A model generated the notes under the pieces. The model was not told where the DNA came from. It ran no database searches and worked only from the letters and a program-made list of their open reading frames with translations. Of a stretch of DNA of 15,389 bases, positions 7,514 through 14,313 are shown piece by piece. The stretch is from Acidobacteriota bacterium (lineage in GTDB: Bacteria > Actinomycetota > Acidimicrobiia > Spongiisociales > UBA5794): contig SMXV01000129.1 in assembly GCA_004356175.1 (NCBI GenBank), positions 1-15,389 of the forward strand, read 5' to 3'. The translations under genes and the position numbers were made by a program. Every line of letters starts with the position of its first letter. Within the stretch, counting starts at the first letter, position 1.

Positions 7514-7519
7514 AGTGTA
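7514..7519 (-). promoter_or_regulatory. candidate -10 element, leaderless start of the thioredoxin-like lipoprotein gene
   Basis: TACACT on the minus strand fits the TANNNT -10 consensus and ends eight bases before the ATG at 7505, so transcription would start at or next to the start codon. The gene has no Shine-Dalgarno, which agrees with a leaderless mRNA, a frequent mode in actinobacteria. No good -35 hexamer was found. Confidence 0.35.
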
Positions 7520-7717
7520 TCTGCACCGTTTTTGAACCGTATTGGCGCCAGCGTCGCCACCGCAACCAAATGGACCGACTCCAATCGATCAAGATCTCTC
7601 GCTGGACCAATCGGATGAATTTGAGAATCTGTTGGACGGGATCCCCCGTAGTTGACGTCATCAACCGAGCGGGAAACAGACATCTTCGGCCGCGAGATGG
7701 CCCGGCGAATCTGAGGC

Positions 7718-8317
7718 GTGGTCCGATATCTTTCGGTTGTGGACACACCCAGTACAGGTAACAGGACATACAGTACGCGCCGCAAATGGGCAGAAGCGAT
7801 TGGGTTCATCATCGCGACGATGGCAGTGGTCTTCGTGCTCTCCTCAGTGGCTCTACTGATCTACACCAACGGGTCACGCGACCCTGTGGTGCATGTTCTT
7901 GAAATTCCGCTGGGGTCTGGAGAAGAGATCGCCCAGGGCAAGAACCCTCTTGAGATCCCGAACACCTGGGGGTTTTACGCTGACGACACACTTGTTCTTG
8001 ACAACAGGGACTCCGTCGGGCACTCCCTGGGCAACTGGTATGTACCGCCAAACACCATCAGACGTTTTGAACTACAACCAGCAAACGGAGGATTCTTCGC
8101 GTGCAGCCTCCACCCATCTGGGGGAGTTACGCTCGACATCAAGCCGCGAGACTACGACTTTTCGCTCATGGCTGGTCCGGTGCTCGGTTTCGGTTTCACA
8201 GCAGGGATGGTTCTGTGGATCAGTTTCATGGTGATGCGCTCACTCGACAAAGAACCGGACATCAGCGCGTATCTGAGATCCGAGGACGTACCAGACAACG
8301 CCCCCGACAACGTCTAG
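7718..8317 (+). CDS. two-TM membrane protein with cupredoxin-like extracytoplasmic domain
   Basis: 199 residues from GTG 7718. TM1 is about residues 27-49 (AIGFIIATMAVVFVLSSVAL), preceded by positive residues (RRKW), so the N terminus is inside. Residues about 55-148 form the external part: NTWGFYADDTLVLDNRDSVGH, then VPPNTIRRFELQ and GGFFACSLHPSGGVTLDI. His102, Cys129 and His132 are spaced like the type-1 copper ligands of plastocyanin-like proteins (His...Cys-X2-His). The expected axial Met is not obvious; Val137 or Leu139 lies near its place. TM2 is about 149-174. GTG 7739, six bases after a TATCTT box, is an alternative leaderless start. Likely role: membrane-tethered copper or electron-transfer protein; exact function unknown. 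It diverges from the thioredoxin-like lipoprotein gene. Confidence 0.8.
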   Translation: MVRYLSVVDTPSTGNRTYSTRRKWAEAIGFIIATMAVVFVLSSVALLIYTNGSRDPVVHVLEIPLGSGEEIAQGKNPLEIPNTWGFYADDTLVLDNRDSVGHSLGNWYVPPNTIRRFELQPANGGFFACSLHPSGGVTLDIKPRDYDFSLMAGPVLGFGFTAGMVLWISFMVMRSLDKEPDISAYLRSEDVPDNAPDNV

Positions 8318-8320
8318 GAC

Positions 8321-8341
8321 CCGTCGGGCTACTCCCGGTGG
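8321..8341 (+). terminator. hairpin just after the cupredoxin-like gene
   Basis: Three bases after the TAG stop, CCGTCGGG (8321-8328) can pair with CCCGGTGG (8334-8341) around a 5-base loop. The eight pairs include two G-U wobbles, which are possible only in plus-strand RNA, so the fold favours this gene rather than the converging glmS. There is no following T-run, so it may be a U-less terminator or a 3'-end stabiliser. Confidence 0.35.
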
Positions 8342-8411
8342 ATCACCTTACCAATCCGACCTCAGAGAGGCGTCTGCCGTTCTATCAGCGAGGGACGAAG
8401 TCCGGAGGTAC

Positions 8412-10235
8412 TCACTCCACTGTCACGCTCTTGGCGAGGTTCCTCGGCTGGTCGATGTCGTGTCCGCGCATCCGAGCAACGTGATATGCCAGAAGTTGCA
8501 ACGGCACAACTGCGGCGACAGGGGCGAGCAAGTCGTTCATGTCAGGAATGCGCATCACGGTGTCCGAGTACTTCTCTATCTCGGTGTCGGTGTCATACGC
8601 AACGGCAAGGATCTCTCCCCCGCGGGCTTTGACCTCCTGGACCGCAGAAATCGTCTTGTTGTACACGTGGCGCTGCGTCAGAAGCACGATCACTGGAACA
8701 CCGTCGGTTATCAACGCAAGCGTGCCATGTTTCAACTCGCCTGCTGGCATGGCCTCAGAATGCAGGTACGACAGCTCCTTGAGTTTTAGCGAGCCCTCAA
8801 GCGCAATGGCATAGTCGAGCCCGCGTCCGATGAAGTACACATCGTCCGCGTCGACAATCCGCTCGGCGGCTGCAAGTACTTCACTCTCACGACTCAGCAC
8901 TTCTCGCACTGCGCGAGGCAGTTGATGCAATCCAAGCGCTACGGCCCTGGCGTGCGCCTCGTCAACGGTTCCTCTCGCAGCACCGATCCGCAGGGCGAGC
9001 AGATACTGAGCAATCAACATGGCCATGTATGCCTTTGTCGAGGCGACCGAGATCTCGGGGCCAGCGCGTGTGTACAGAATGTCATCCGCATATCGCGAGA
9101 GCGTCGAACCAACAACGTTCGTGATTGCCAGCATGCGAGCACCATGGTCAGGCGCGATTCGTGCTGCCGCGAGCGTGTCGGCGGTCTCACCTGATTGTGA
9201 GATCGCAATGAGCAGTTCCTTGGGTCCGATGATCGGGTCCGCGTCCCTCAGCTCATGTGCGTATTCGACATTGGCCGGAAGTCTCAGCACACGACGAAAG
9301 ATCTCCTGACCAATCAGACCGGCGTTGTATGCCGTGCCACATGCTGTGATCCATACCCTGTCGAGACCTGCGATGTAGTCGTCATCGAACTCGAGTCCTT
9401 CGAGTCCAACGGTTCCGTCTGCGTTCAGCCTTCCTCGCAATGTTTCGGTAATCACGTCTGGCTGCTCGTTGATCTCCTTGAGCATGAAGTGTTCGTATCC
9501 ACCCTTCTCGGACTGCGCTGCGTCCCAGTCGATATGGATGGGTTCCCGGTCAACGGGTTCTCCGCTGATCGTCTCGATCGTTGCGCCATCCGCGGTAACG
9601 ATGACCAACTCATCGTCCTCGATTACAAGGAAGTCCCTGGTGTGGTGAAGAATCGCCGGAATGTCTGAGGCGAGGAAGGTCTCACCGTCTCCGAGTCCGA
9701 TGACGAGCGGGCTGATTTTGCGAACTGCGATGATCGTGTCCGGTTCCCGGGTTGACATCACGACCATTGCGTACGCGCCCTGCGAGAGCGCCACCGTCTT
9801 GCGGACAGCTTCGGCGAGATCTCCGTCGTATTCTCGAGCGACAAGGTGAGCGAGAAGTTCGGAATCTGTCTCAGACGCAAACTCGGCACCGAGGGCGGCA
9901 AGCTCGTCCTTGATGTCCTGAAAGTTCTCGATGATCCCGTTGTGGACGACTACGAACTCGCCGGATGGGTCGGCGTGCGGGTGCGCATTGGCATCCGTTG
10001 GCGCTCCATGTGTTGCCCAGCGTGTGTGGCCGATTCCTATGGATCCGGTAGGTGGGTCCTCCGCGAGCAACGCCTCAAGATTCTTGATCTTGCCTTCAGC
10101 TTTCTGCACACGGATCGTGCCGTTCCCAACGGCAATGCCCGATGAGTCGTAGCCGCGATACTCAAGCCGTCTGAGGCCGTCAATCAGAATGGGGCCAGCT
10201 TGCTGCGGCCCGACGTATCCCATAATCCCGCACAC
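8412..10235 (-). CDS. glmS: glutamine-fructose-6-phosphate aminotransferase (isomerizing)
   Basis: 607-residue GlmS, which makes glucosamine-6-phosphate from fructose-6-phosphate and glutamine, the entry step to UDP-GlcNAc. The N-terminal class II glutaminase domain (2 to about 230) has Cys2 as nucleophile (MCGIMGYVG), HTRWATHG (70-77) and HNG (98-100). Two SIS sugar domains follow: ACGTAYNAG (298-306) with AISQSGETADT (344-354), and YFIGRGLDYAIALEGSLKLK (467-486). The C terminus ends QPRNLAKSVTVE with the ring-opening Lys602. Because Cys2 must follow the initiator, the GTG at 10235 is certain; GGGAG lies seven bases upstream. Expression should be under the glmS ribozyme in its leader (10297-10433). 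Confidence 0.98.
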   Translation of the reverse strand: MCGIMGYVGPQQAGPILIDGLRRLEYRGYDSSGIAVGNGTIRVQKAEGKIKNLEALLAEDPPTGSIGIGHTRWATHGAPTDANAHPHADPSGEFVVVHNGIIENFQDIKDELAALGAEFASETDSELLAHLVAREYDGDLAEAVRKTVALSQGAYAMVVMSTREPDTIIAVRKISPLVIGLGDGETFLASDIPAILHHTRDFLVIEDDELVIVTADGATIETISGEPVDREPIHIDWDAAQSEKGGYEHFMLKEINEQPDVITETLRGRLNADGTVGLEGLEFDDDYIAGLDRVWITACGTAYNAGLIGQEIFRRVLRLPANVEYAHELRDADPIIGPKELLIAISQSGETADTLAAARIAPDHGARMLAITNVVGSTLSRYADDILYTRAGPEISVASTKAYMAMLIAQYLLALRIGAARGTVDEAHARAVALGLHQLPRAVREVLSRESEVLAAAERIVDADDVYFIGRGLDYAIALEGSLKLKELSYLHSEAMPAGELKHGTLALITDGVPVIVLLTQRHVYNKTISAVQEVKARGGEILAVAYDTDTEIEKYSDTVMRIPDMNDLLAPVAAVVPLQLLAYHVARMRGHDIDQPRNLAKSVTVE

Positions 10236-10296
10236 GCGTGATCTCCCTTTTGTCTGGTGACTCAGAGATGCGGATTACTGGGTTTCCCCACTCACA

Positions 10297-10433
10297 TCGG
10301 GCCGGTTTCTGTTCCCAGGATCACTCCTGAATTTTATTCCAGCTCGTCACGACTGTGAGCAGCCGAGAGGGCATCCGCCGAACGTTTCGATACTCCCTCT
10401 TCCTCGTCGCCTCGCAATGCGAGGGCTGGCGCT
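10297..10433 (-). ncRNA. glmS ribozyme/riboswitch (glucosamine-6-phosphate activated)
   Basis: Self-cleaving leader element of glmS on the minus strand. The cleavage site A/GCGCC is A10433-G10432. P1 is CCTCGC (10424-10419), loop ATT, GCGAGG (10415-10410). The invariant GACGAGG core is 10408-10402. The next stem is AGAGGG (10400-10395) with CCCTCT (10371-10366). Between its arms lie TATCGAA (10392-10386) and TTCGGCGGATG (10382-10372), whose GGCG can pair with CGCC of the 5' end as the pseudoknot. P3 is CGGCTG/CAGTCG (10365-10360, 10355-10350). P4 is GAGCTGG/CCGGCCC (10345-10339, 10305-10299) with one A-C mismatch; P4.1 is CAGGA-GTGA-TCCTG (10329-10316). It ends 61 bases before the glmS GTG. 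Known mechanism: GlcN6P acts as cofactor for cleavage, lowering GlmS synthesis. No helix is missing; P3 is shortened. Confidence 0.95.
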
Positions 10434-10711
10434 ATGAAGAGAACATCTCCGGGTCAGTTTGTGTTGTGCGCCACAGGGTAGTGCAGCACGCACGAAAAGA
10501 AGCCTTGGCACAGAATGTCGCCGCCGCAAATCGAGGCTGTCCGCGGGTCGTCTCTATCGTTCTGCGCCGCCGAGATCCGAAGGATTTCTCGCAAGGAACG
10601 CTTCTTGCAATCGATGTTCCCGATAATCCAAAGGATTCTCGTAAGCAACGCCATAGGTGTTGGACCGCGGGCGATGCGGAACTGCAGAGACGGACTACAA
10701 GGGGAGCTGGG
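10434..10711. other. glmM-glmS intergenic region upstream of the ribozyme
   Basis: No convincing gene. It holds the tandem hairpin repeat (10571-10651) and presumably any dedicated glmS promoter. The best -10 candidate is TACCCT on the minus strand (10480-10475), about 35-42 bases before the ribozyme cleavage site, but without a good -35 hexamer. No terminator with a T-run follows glmM, so read-through from the ribosomal protein/glmM transcript into the ribozyme is possible. Confidence 0.4.
10571..10651 (-). repeat. two-copy tandem hairpin repeat, 50-base period
   Basis: On the minus strand two related units begin at 10651 and 10601. They share GCGTT(G/C)CTT(A/G)CGAG, then ATCC-TT(T/C)-GGAT. 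In copy 1 (10641-10621) AATCC pairs with GGATT around TTT, extended by CGA/TCG past one G-A mismatch. In copy 2 (10591-10571) ATCC pairs with GGAT around TTC, extended by CGAG/CTCG past a two-base bulge. The stems differ in sequence yet keep pairing. There is no T-run, so it is not a standard terminator. It sits between the glmM stop and the glmS ribozyme. Function unknown. Confidence 0.6.
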
Positions 10712-12040
10712 TTAGGAGAGTTCAGATTTGACTGTGTCGGCGACGGTGGCGGCGATTGATTCGGCTTCGCTTGCTGTGGGGGCTTCGACCATGACGCGTA
10801 CGAGGGGCTCTGTGCCTGAGGCGCGGACGAGAATTCGGCCGCGGGTTCCGAGCTCTCGCTCAGCGGCAGCCGTTGCCTTCGAAATCGCCGCGTTGTCCTG
10901 CCAGCCGTTCTTTGAGGCAACTTTTACATTTGTGAGCACCTGGGGAAGCTCTGTCATGACGGTACGCAACTCCCGCAGCTCCTTGCCGGTCGATGCAATG
11001 ACCTCCATGAGACGCAGAGCAGTGCGAAGTCCGTCACCGGTCGCACGATCCTCCAACAGGATGTGCCCGGACTGTTCACCACCAACAACTGATTTCGATT
11101 TTCGCATCGCCTCGACAACGTTGCGGTCCCCAACGGGTGTGATGATTACCTCGATACCGAGACGTTCCATCGCTTTGATGAATCCAAGGTTCGACATGAC
11201 CGTCACCACAACCGTGTTCCCCTCCAACTTTCCCCGCTCAAGCTGCCAGTTTGCAAAGATTGCCATGATGACGTCGCCATCAACAACCCGACCGTCCTCG
11301 TCCACAGCAATCAACCGGTCAGCGTCGCCATCAAACGAGAGACCGATCTTGCCTTTTGCGGCTTTCGCGACAGCCTCGGGATGAGTCGCGCCGACCCCAT
11401 CATTGATGTTCATGCCACTCGGCGAATCGGCAATCACCTCGATGCTCGCTCCAACAGCTTCGAACAATCGTGGCGCAGCCATGAATGCTGATCCGTTTGC
11501 CGTGTCAATCACGAACTCCAACCCGGCCATGGAGTACGAGACCGTCTTTTTGACCTTGTTGACATATCGGTCGATAGCGTCGGCCATCACCGTCTGAATA
11601 CCGATGTTTGCTCCGATTGCACGTTTGTAGGGTCGATTTTCGAAATATCTGAGCTCGATAGTTCTTTCGATCTCGGCGCTGATCTTTGCGCCGTCGCGTG
11701 CGAAGAACTTGATTCCGTTGTCTTCCGGAGGGTTGTGAGAGGCGGATATGACAACGCCGTATGTCGCTGCGGTATCTCGTGTCAGTCGGGACACTGCACC
11801 AGTTGGGATGATGCCGAGGTCGACAACATCTATGCCAACGGAATTGAATCCCGCAGAGACTGCTGAGAGCAACATCGGGCCGGAACGTCTCGTGTCGCGT
11901 CCAATTACGACGTGGCCCGAGATACTCTCCCCCGCCGCGCAGGCAAGGTTGAATGCGAGGTCGGGCGTGAGGTCAGAGTTTGCGACTCCGCGTACACCAT
12001 CGGTTCCAAAGAGGCTCTGTTGATCAGTTCCCATTCTCAT
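10712..12040 (-). CDS. glmM: phosphoglucosamine mutase
   Basis: 442-residue alpha-D-phosphohexomutase converting glucosamine-6-phosphate to glucosamine-1-phosphate, the step after GlmS. FGTDGVRG (11-18) is the family's N-terminal signature. The phosphoserine is Ser101 in ISASHNPPEDNG. The magnesium loop is DGDADR (237-242), the sugar-binding loop GGEQSGH (320-326) and the phosphate-binding loop RASGTEP (406-412). Length is typical (about 445). ATG 12040 is given; the in-frame ATG at 12034 (two residues shorter) has a better spacing to GGGGA and may be the real start. It lies 36 bases after rpsI and probably shares its transcript, the usual rplM-rpsI-glmM order of actinobacteria. Confidence 0.97.
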   Translation of the reverse strand: MRMGTDQQSLFGTDGVRGVANSDLTPDLAFNLACAAGESISGHVVIGRDTRRSGPMLLSAVSAGFNSVGIDVVDLGIIPTGAVSRLTRDTAATYGVVISASHNPPEDNGIKFFARDGAKISAEIERTIELRYFENRPYKRAIGANIGIQTVMADAIDRYVNKVKKTVSYSMAGLEFVIDTANGSAFMAAPRLFEAVGASIEVIADSPSGMNINDGVGATHPEAVAKAAKGKIGLSFDGDADRLIAVDEDGRVVDGDVIMAIFANWQLERGKLEGNTVVVTVMSNLGFIKAMERLGIEVIITPVGDRNVVEAMRKSKSVVGGEQSGHILLEDRATGDGLRTALRLMEVIASTGKELRELRTVMTELPQVLTNVKVASKNGWQDNAAISKATAAAERELGTRGRILVRASGTEPLVRVMVEAPTASEAESIAATVADTVKSELS

Positions 12041-12076
12041 CTATCCCCGTGGTTGATCAGTCGGGACGGAATCAGG

Positions 12077-12475
12077 CTAACGCTTGGTGAACTGCGGTGC
12101 TCGGCGTGCTTTGCGAAGCCCGTACTTCTTGCGCTCGACCTTGCGGGCATCGCGAGTGAGCATGCCTTCCTTCTTGAGGACACCGCGCAGCTCAGGATCG
12201 AGAATGATCAATGCACGAGCGATACCGAGACGCAACGCGTCGCTTTGTCCTGTCGTGCCGCCGCCATGAAGGGTCGCATTGATGTCGTATCTGCCCTCGA
12301 GGTCAGTGATCTTGAACGCCTCATGTGCTCTGCGGCGGAGCTCCGGGTCGGTGAAGTAGTCGTCCATGGTGCGACCGTTGAGTGTGTACTCACCGGTGCC
12401 GTCATAGATACGGACACGCGCAACGGACGTCTTTCGGCGGCCGGTCGTTTGGACGAGTGGCTTCGGTTTTGCCAT
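12077..12475 (-). CDS. rpsI: 30S ribosomal protein S9
   Basis: 132-residue S9/uS9 of the small ribosomal subunit, whose C-terminal tail reaches the P-site tRNA. GRRKTSVARVRI (about 12-23) is the family signature, LHGGGTTGQSDALRLGIARAL (69-89) the second conserved block, and the basic tail KKYGLRKARRAPQFTKR ends in the invariant KR. Start ATG 12475 overlaps the rplM stop by one base (TGATG), so translation is coupled. Length is normal. Confidence 0.98.
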   Translation of the reverse strand: MAKPKPLVQTTGRRKTSVARVRIYDGTGEYTLNGRTMDDYFTDPELRRRAHEAFKITDLEGRYDINATLHGGGTTGQSDALRLGIARALIILDPELRGVLKKEGMLTRDARKVERKKYGLRKARRAPQFTKR

Positions 12476-12939
12476 CAGTTTGCGGCCTTTCGGTACGTGA
12501 GTTCAAGAACTTCTGGGCTCTGTGCCTGGTGAGGATGCTCCGGACCGGTGTGCACCTTGAGCTTGCGAAACATCTGACGTCCAAGACGGTTCTTGGGGAG
12601 CATGCCGCGCACGGCCGTCTCGATGATGCGCTCAGGATGGTCCTTGAGAATCTTCTCGAATGACTCAGCCCTCAAACCACCCGGAAAGCCCGAATGCCTG
12701 AAGTACAGTTTGTCTGTTGCCTTGTTGCCTGATACATACACTTTCTCAGCGTTGACGATGATGACATGGTCACCGCCATCAACATGGGGGGCGTACGTCG
12801 GTTTACCCTTGCCACGAAGAATTTGCGCTACCTGCGACGAGAGTCGACCGAGTGGTGCGTCGGCTGCGTCGATGACGAACCATGAACGGCTGATGTCGCC
12901 AGGTTTTGGCGAGAATGTTCGTTGTAGCTGTGCCTTCAT
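12475..12939 (-). CDS. rplM: 50S ribosomal protein L13
   Basis: 154-residue L13/uL13 of the large subunit. Recognisable segments are SWFVIDAADAPLGRLSSQVA (19-38), GDHVIIVNAEKV (56-67), YFRHSGFPGGL (79-89), AVRGMLPKNRLGR (108-120) and KVHTGPEHPHQAQSPE near the end. It is slightly longer at the N terminus than the E. coli protein (142), as is usual in actinobacteria. ATG 12939 follows GAGG by about ten bases. It is the first gene of the rplM-rpsI-glmM string; the candidate promoter and a leader hairpin lie at 12979-13032. Confidence 0.98.
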   Translation of the reverse strand: MKAQLQRTFSPKPGDISRSWFVIDAADAPLGRLSSQVAQILRGKGKPTYAPHVDGGDHVIIVNAEKVYVSGNKATDKLYFRHSGFPGGLRAESFEKILKDHPERIIETAVRGMLPKNRLGRQMFRKLKVHTGPEHPHQAQSPEVLELTYRKAAN

Positions 12940-12978
12940 ACGGTAACTGCCTCAGAGTGAATGGGCGTCAAGAAACGA

Positions 12979-12993
12979 CTCCCGAACCGGGAG
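12979..12993 (-). promoter_or_regulatory. leader hairpin of rplM
   Basis: CTCCCG and CGGGAG form a perfect 6-bp inverted repeat around a 3-base loop. If rplM is transcribed from the candidate promoter at 13003-13032, this hairpin is at the 5' end of the mRNA, about 40 bases before the ATG. L13 autoregulates through its leader in some bacteria, so a regulatory role is conceivable but unproven. Confidence 0.35.
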
Positions 12994-13002
12994 CGAAACC
13001 AT

Positions 13003-13032
13003 ATGGTATCGGGTCCGTGCCGTAATGCCCAA
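13003..13032 (-). promoter_or_regulatory. candidate promoter of rplM-rpsI-glmM
   Basis: On the minus strand TTGGGC (13032-13027) and TACCAT (13008-13003) are separated by 18 bases, a fair sigma-70-type pair. The -10 box lies inside the 10-base palindrome ACCATATGGT (12998-13007). Predicted start is near 12996, giving a leader of about 57 bases. Confidence 0.4.
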
Positions 13033-13061
13033 CTGAATGTGCGAACTCACGGCGGTACACT
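13033..13061 (+). promoter_or_regulatory. candidate promoter of the threonine ammonia-lyase gene
   Basis: CTGAAT (13033-13038) and TACACT (13056-13061) are separated by 17 bases; the -10 box is good and the -35 weak. Transcription would begin near 13068, ten bases before GTG 13078. This also argues for GTG 13078 over upstream starts. The -35 box directly abuts the -35 box of the rplM promoter on the other strand. Confidence 0.4.
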
Positions 13062-13077
13062 CGCCGCCGGAGGGTTC

Positions 13078-14313
13078 GTGCCACACAGTATCGATTTCAA
13101 GGACATCGAAGCCGCTAGGTCGACAGGTGCATCGGTTGTGCTCACCACACCAACACTGCCCTCGCACTCCTTCTCGCGCATGCTCGATGCAGACATATGG
13201 CTCAAAGCGGAGAACCTTCAGCGCACAGGATCGTTCAAGATTCGCGGCGCAATGAACGCCCTGACGCTGCTCAATGAGGAACAACGCGACCAGGGCGTCG
13301 TCGCAGCCTCCGCAGGGAATCACGCTCAGGGTGTTGCCCTCGCCGCGGCAGAACTGGGTGTCTCTGCGACCGTATTCATGCCAGAAGGAGCGGCCATTCC
13401 CAAGGTCGAAGCGACCAAGGCATACGGGGCAGAGGTGATCTTTGCGGGAAGGAACCTCGCCGAGGCAACAGACAGCGCCATAGAATTTTCTGCGTCGAGC
13501 GGATCAACACTCATCCACCCATATGACGACCCACGTATCGTTGCCGGACAAGGCACTCTTGGCATCGAGCTGGCCGAACAGGTCCCTGATGTTGAGACCG
13601 TGCTGATTCCGATTGGGGGAGGTGGCCTTATCAGCGGCTCCGCCCTCGCACTGAAACACCTCAACCCGTCAGTGCGCATTGTGGGAGTGCAGAGCTCTGC
13701 CGTGCCGACGTACCTTGAAGCGAGGAAGTCCGGCATGCCGAAGGAGATCACACCGCTCCCGACCGTAGCTGACGGAATTGCGGTTTCTCGTCCGTCCGAC
13801 ATGTGTTTCGAGATGATTGAGTCGTTCGTCGACGACATCGTGACGGTCACCGATCAACAAACAACGGAAGCGGTTGCTCTGCTGTTGGAGCGCTCGAAGT
13901 ATCTTGTGGAGCCATCAGGCGCTGTGACCCTTGCAGCATTGCTCAACGGAGTTGTTGACGCGGGCGGCAGGACCGTTGCGGTTCTCTCCGGAGGTAACAT
14001 CGACCTGCTTGTGCTCGACGGTCTTGTCCGTCACGGGCTACAGAGTCGTGGACGATTCGCTTCGTTCTGGGTGAGCGTGCCCGATGAACCAAGCCAACTC
14101 GCCAAGGTCCTCGAATCCGTTGGTTCACTCGGAGGGAATGTGCTCAGCGTCGACCACCACAGGGAGGGGACAGATCGAGACTTCGGAACGGTCAAGATTC
14201 ATATCACAGTAGAGACGCGATCCACGGAACACATTAAGGAAATTCTCCAAGGTCTATCCGACTACGTGGTGTCAGAGACCCAGCCGGGCCGTGCCAACGT
14301 CTCGCCGTCGTAG
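13078..14313 (+). CDS. ilvA: threonine ammonia-lyase (short/medium form with one ACT-like domain)
   Basis: 411-residue fold-type II PLP enzyme deaminating threonine (and serine) to 2-oxobutyrate, first step of isoleucine synthesis or threonine catabolism. The PLP lysine is Lys54 in RTGSFKIRGAMNAL; SAGNHAQG (78-85) binds the substrate carboxylate, GGGGLISG (180-187) the PLP phosphate, and SGGN (304-307) the ring nitrogen. Residues about 326-400 are a single ACT-like domain (FWVSVPDEPSQLAKVLESV), so allosteric control is plausible. The length is that of the one-ACT form, not the about 510-residue E. coli IlvA. GTG 13078 has GGAGG four bases upstream and begins near the usual DIEAA start. ATG 13003 would add 25 residues without homology. 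Its 3' end overlaps truA by 52 bases. Confidence 0.93.
   Translation: MPHSIDFKDIEAARSTGASVVLTTPTLPSHSFSRMLDADIWLKAENLQRTGSFKIRGAMNALTLLNEEQRDQGVVAASAGNHAQGVALAAAELGVSATVFMPEGAAIPKVEATKAYGAEVIFAGRNLAEATDSAIEFSASSGSTLIHPYDDPRIVAGQGTLGIELAEQVPDVETVLIPIGGGGLISGSALALKHLNPSVRIVGVQSSAVPTYLEARKSGMPKEITPLPTVADGIAVSRPSDMCFEMIESFVDDIVTVTDQQTTEAVALLLERSKYLVEPSGAVTLAALLNGVVDAGGRTVAVLSGGNIDLLVLDGLVRHGLQSRGRFASFWVSVPDEPSQLAKVLESVGSLGGNVLSVDHHREGTDRDFGTVKIHITVETRSTEHIKEILQGLSDYVVSETQPGRANVSPS

Noticed and set aside
7506..7769. 88-codon extension of the thioredoxin-like lipoprotein
   Set aside because: It would bury the signal peptide inside the protein and is rich in Arg and Trp without any motif.
10281..10292. 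TGGG-GAAA-CCCA mini-hairpin downstream of the ribozyme as an extra ribozyme helix
   Set aside because: A four-pair stem with a tetraloop can arise by chance, and it lies outside the helices I could assign.
10454..10654. 66-codon minus-strand frame in the glmM-glmS gap
   Set aside because: It has no ribosome binding site and no recognisable motif, and its sequence is largely explained by the two hairpin repeats, whose 50-base period is not a multiple of three.
12961..13077. 39-codon extension of the threonine ammonia-lyase, including ATG 13003 with GGGAG nine bases upstream
   Set aside because: The residues do not match the family, and the stretch contains both divergent promoter candidates. 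The ATG remains a minor possibility.
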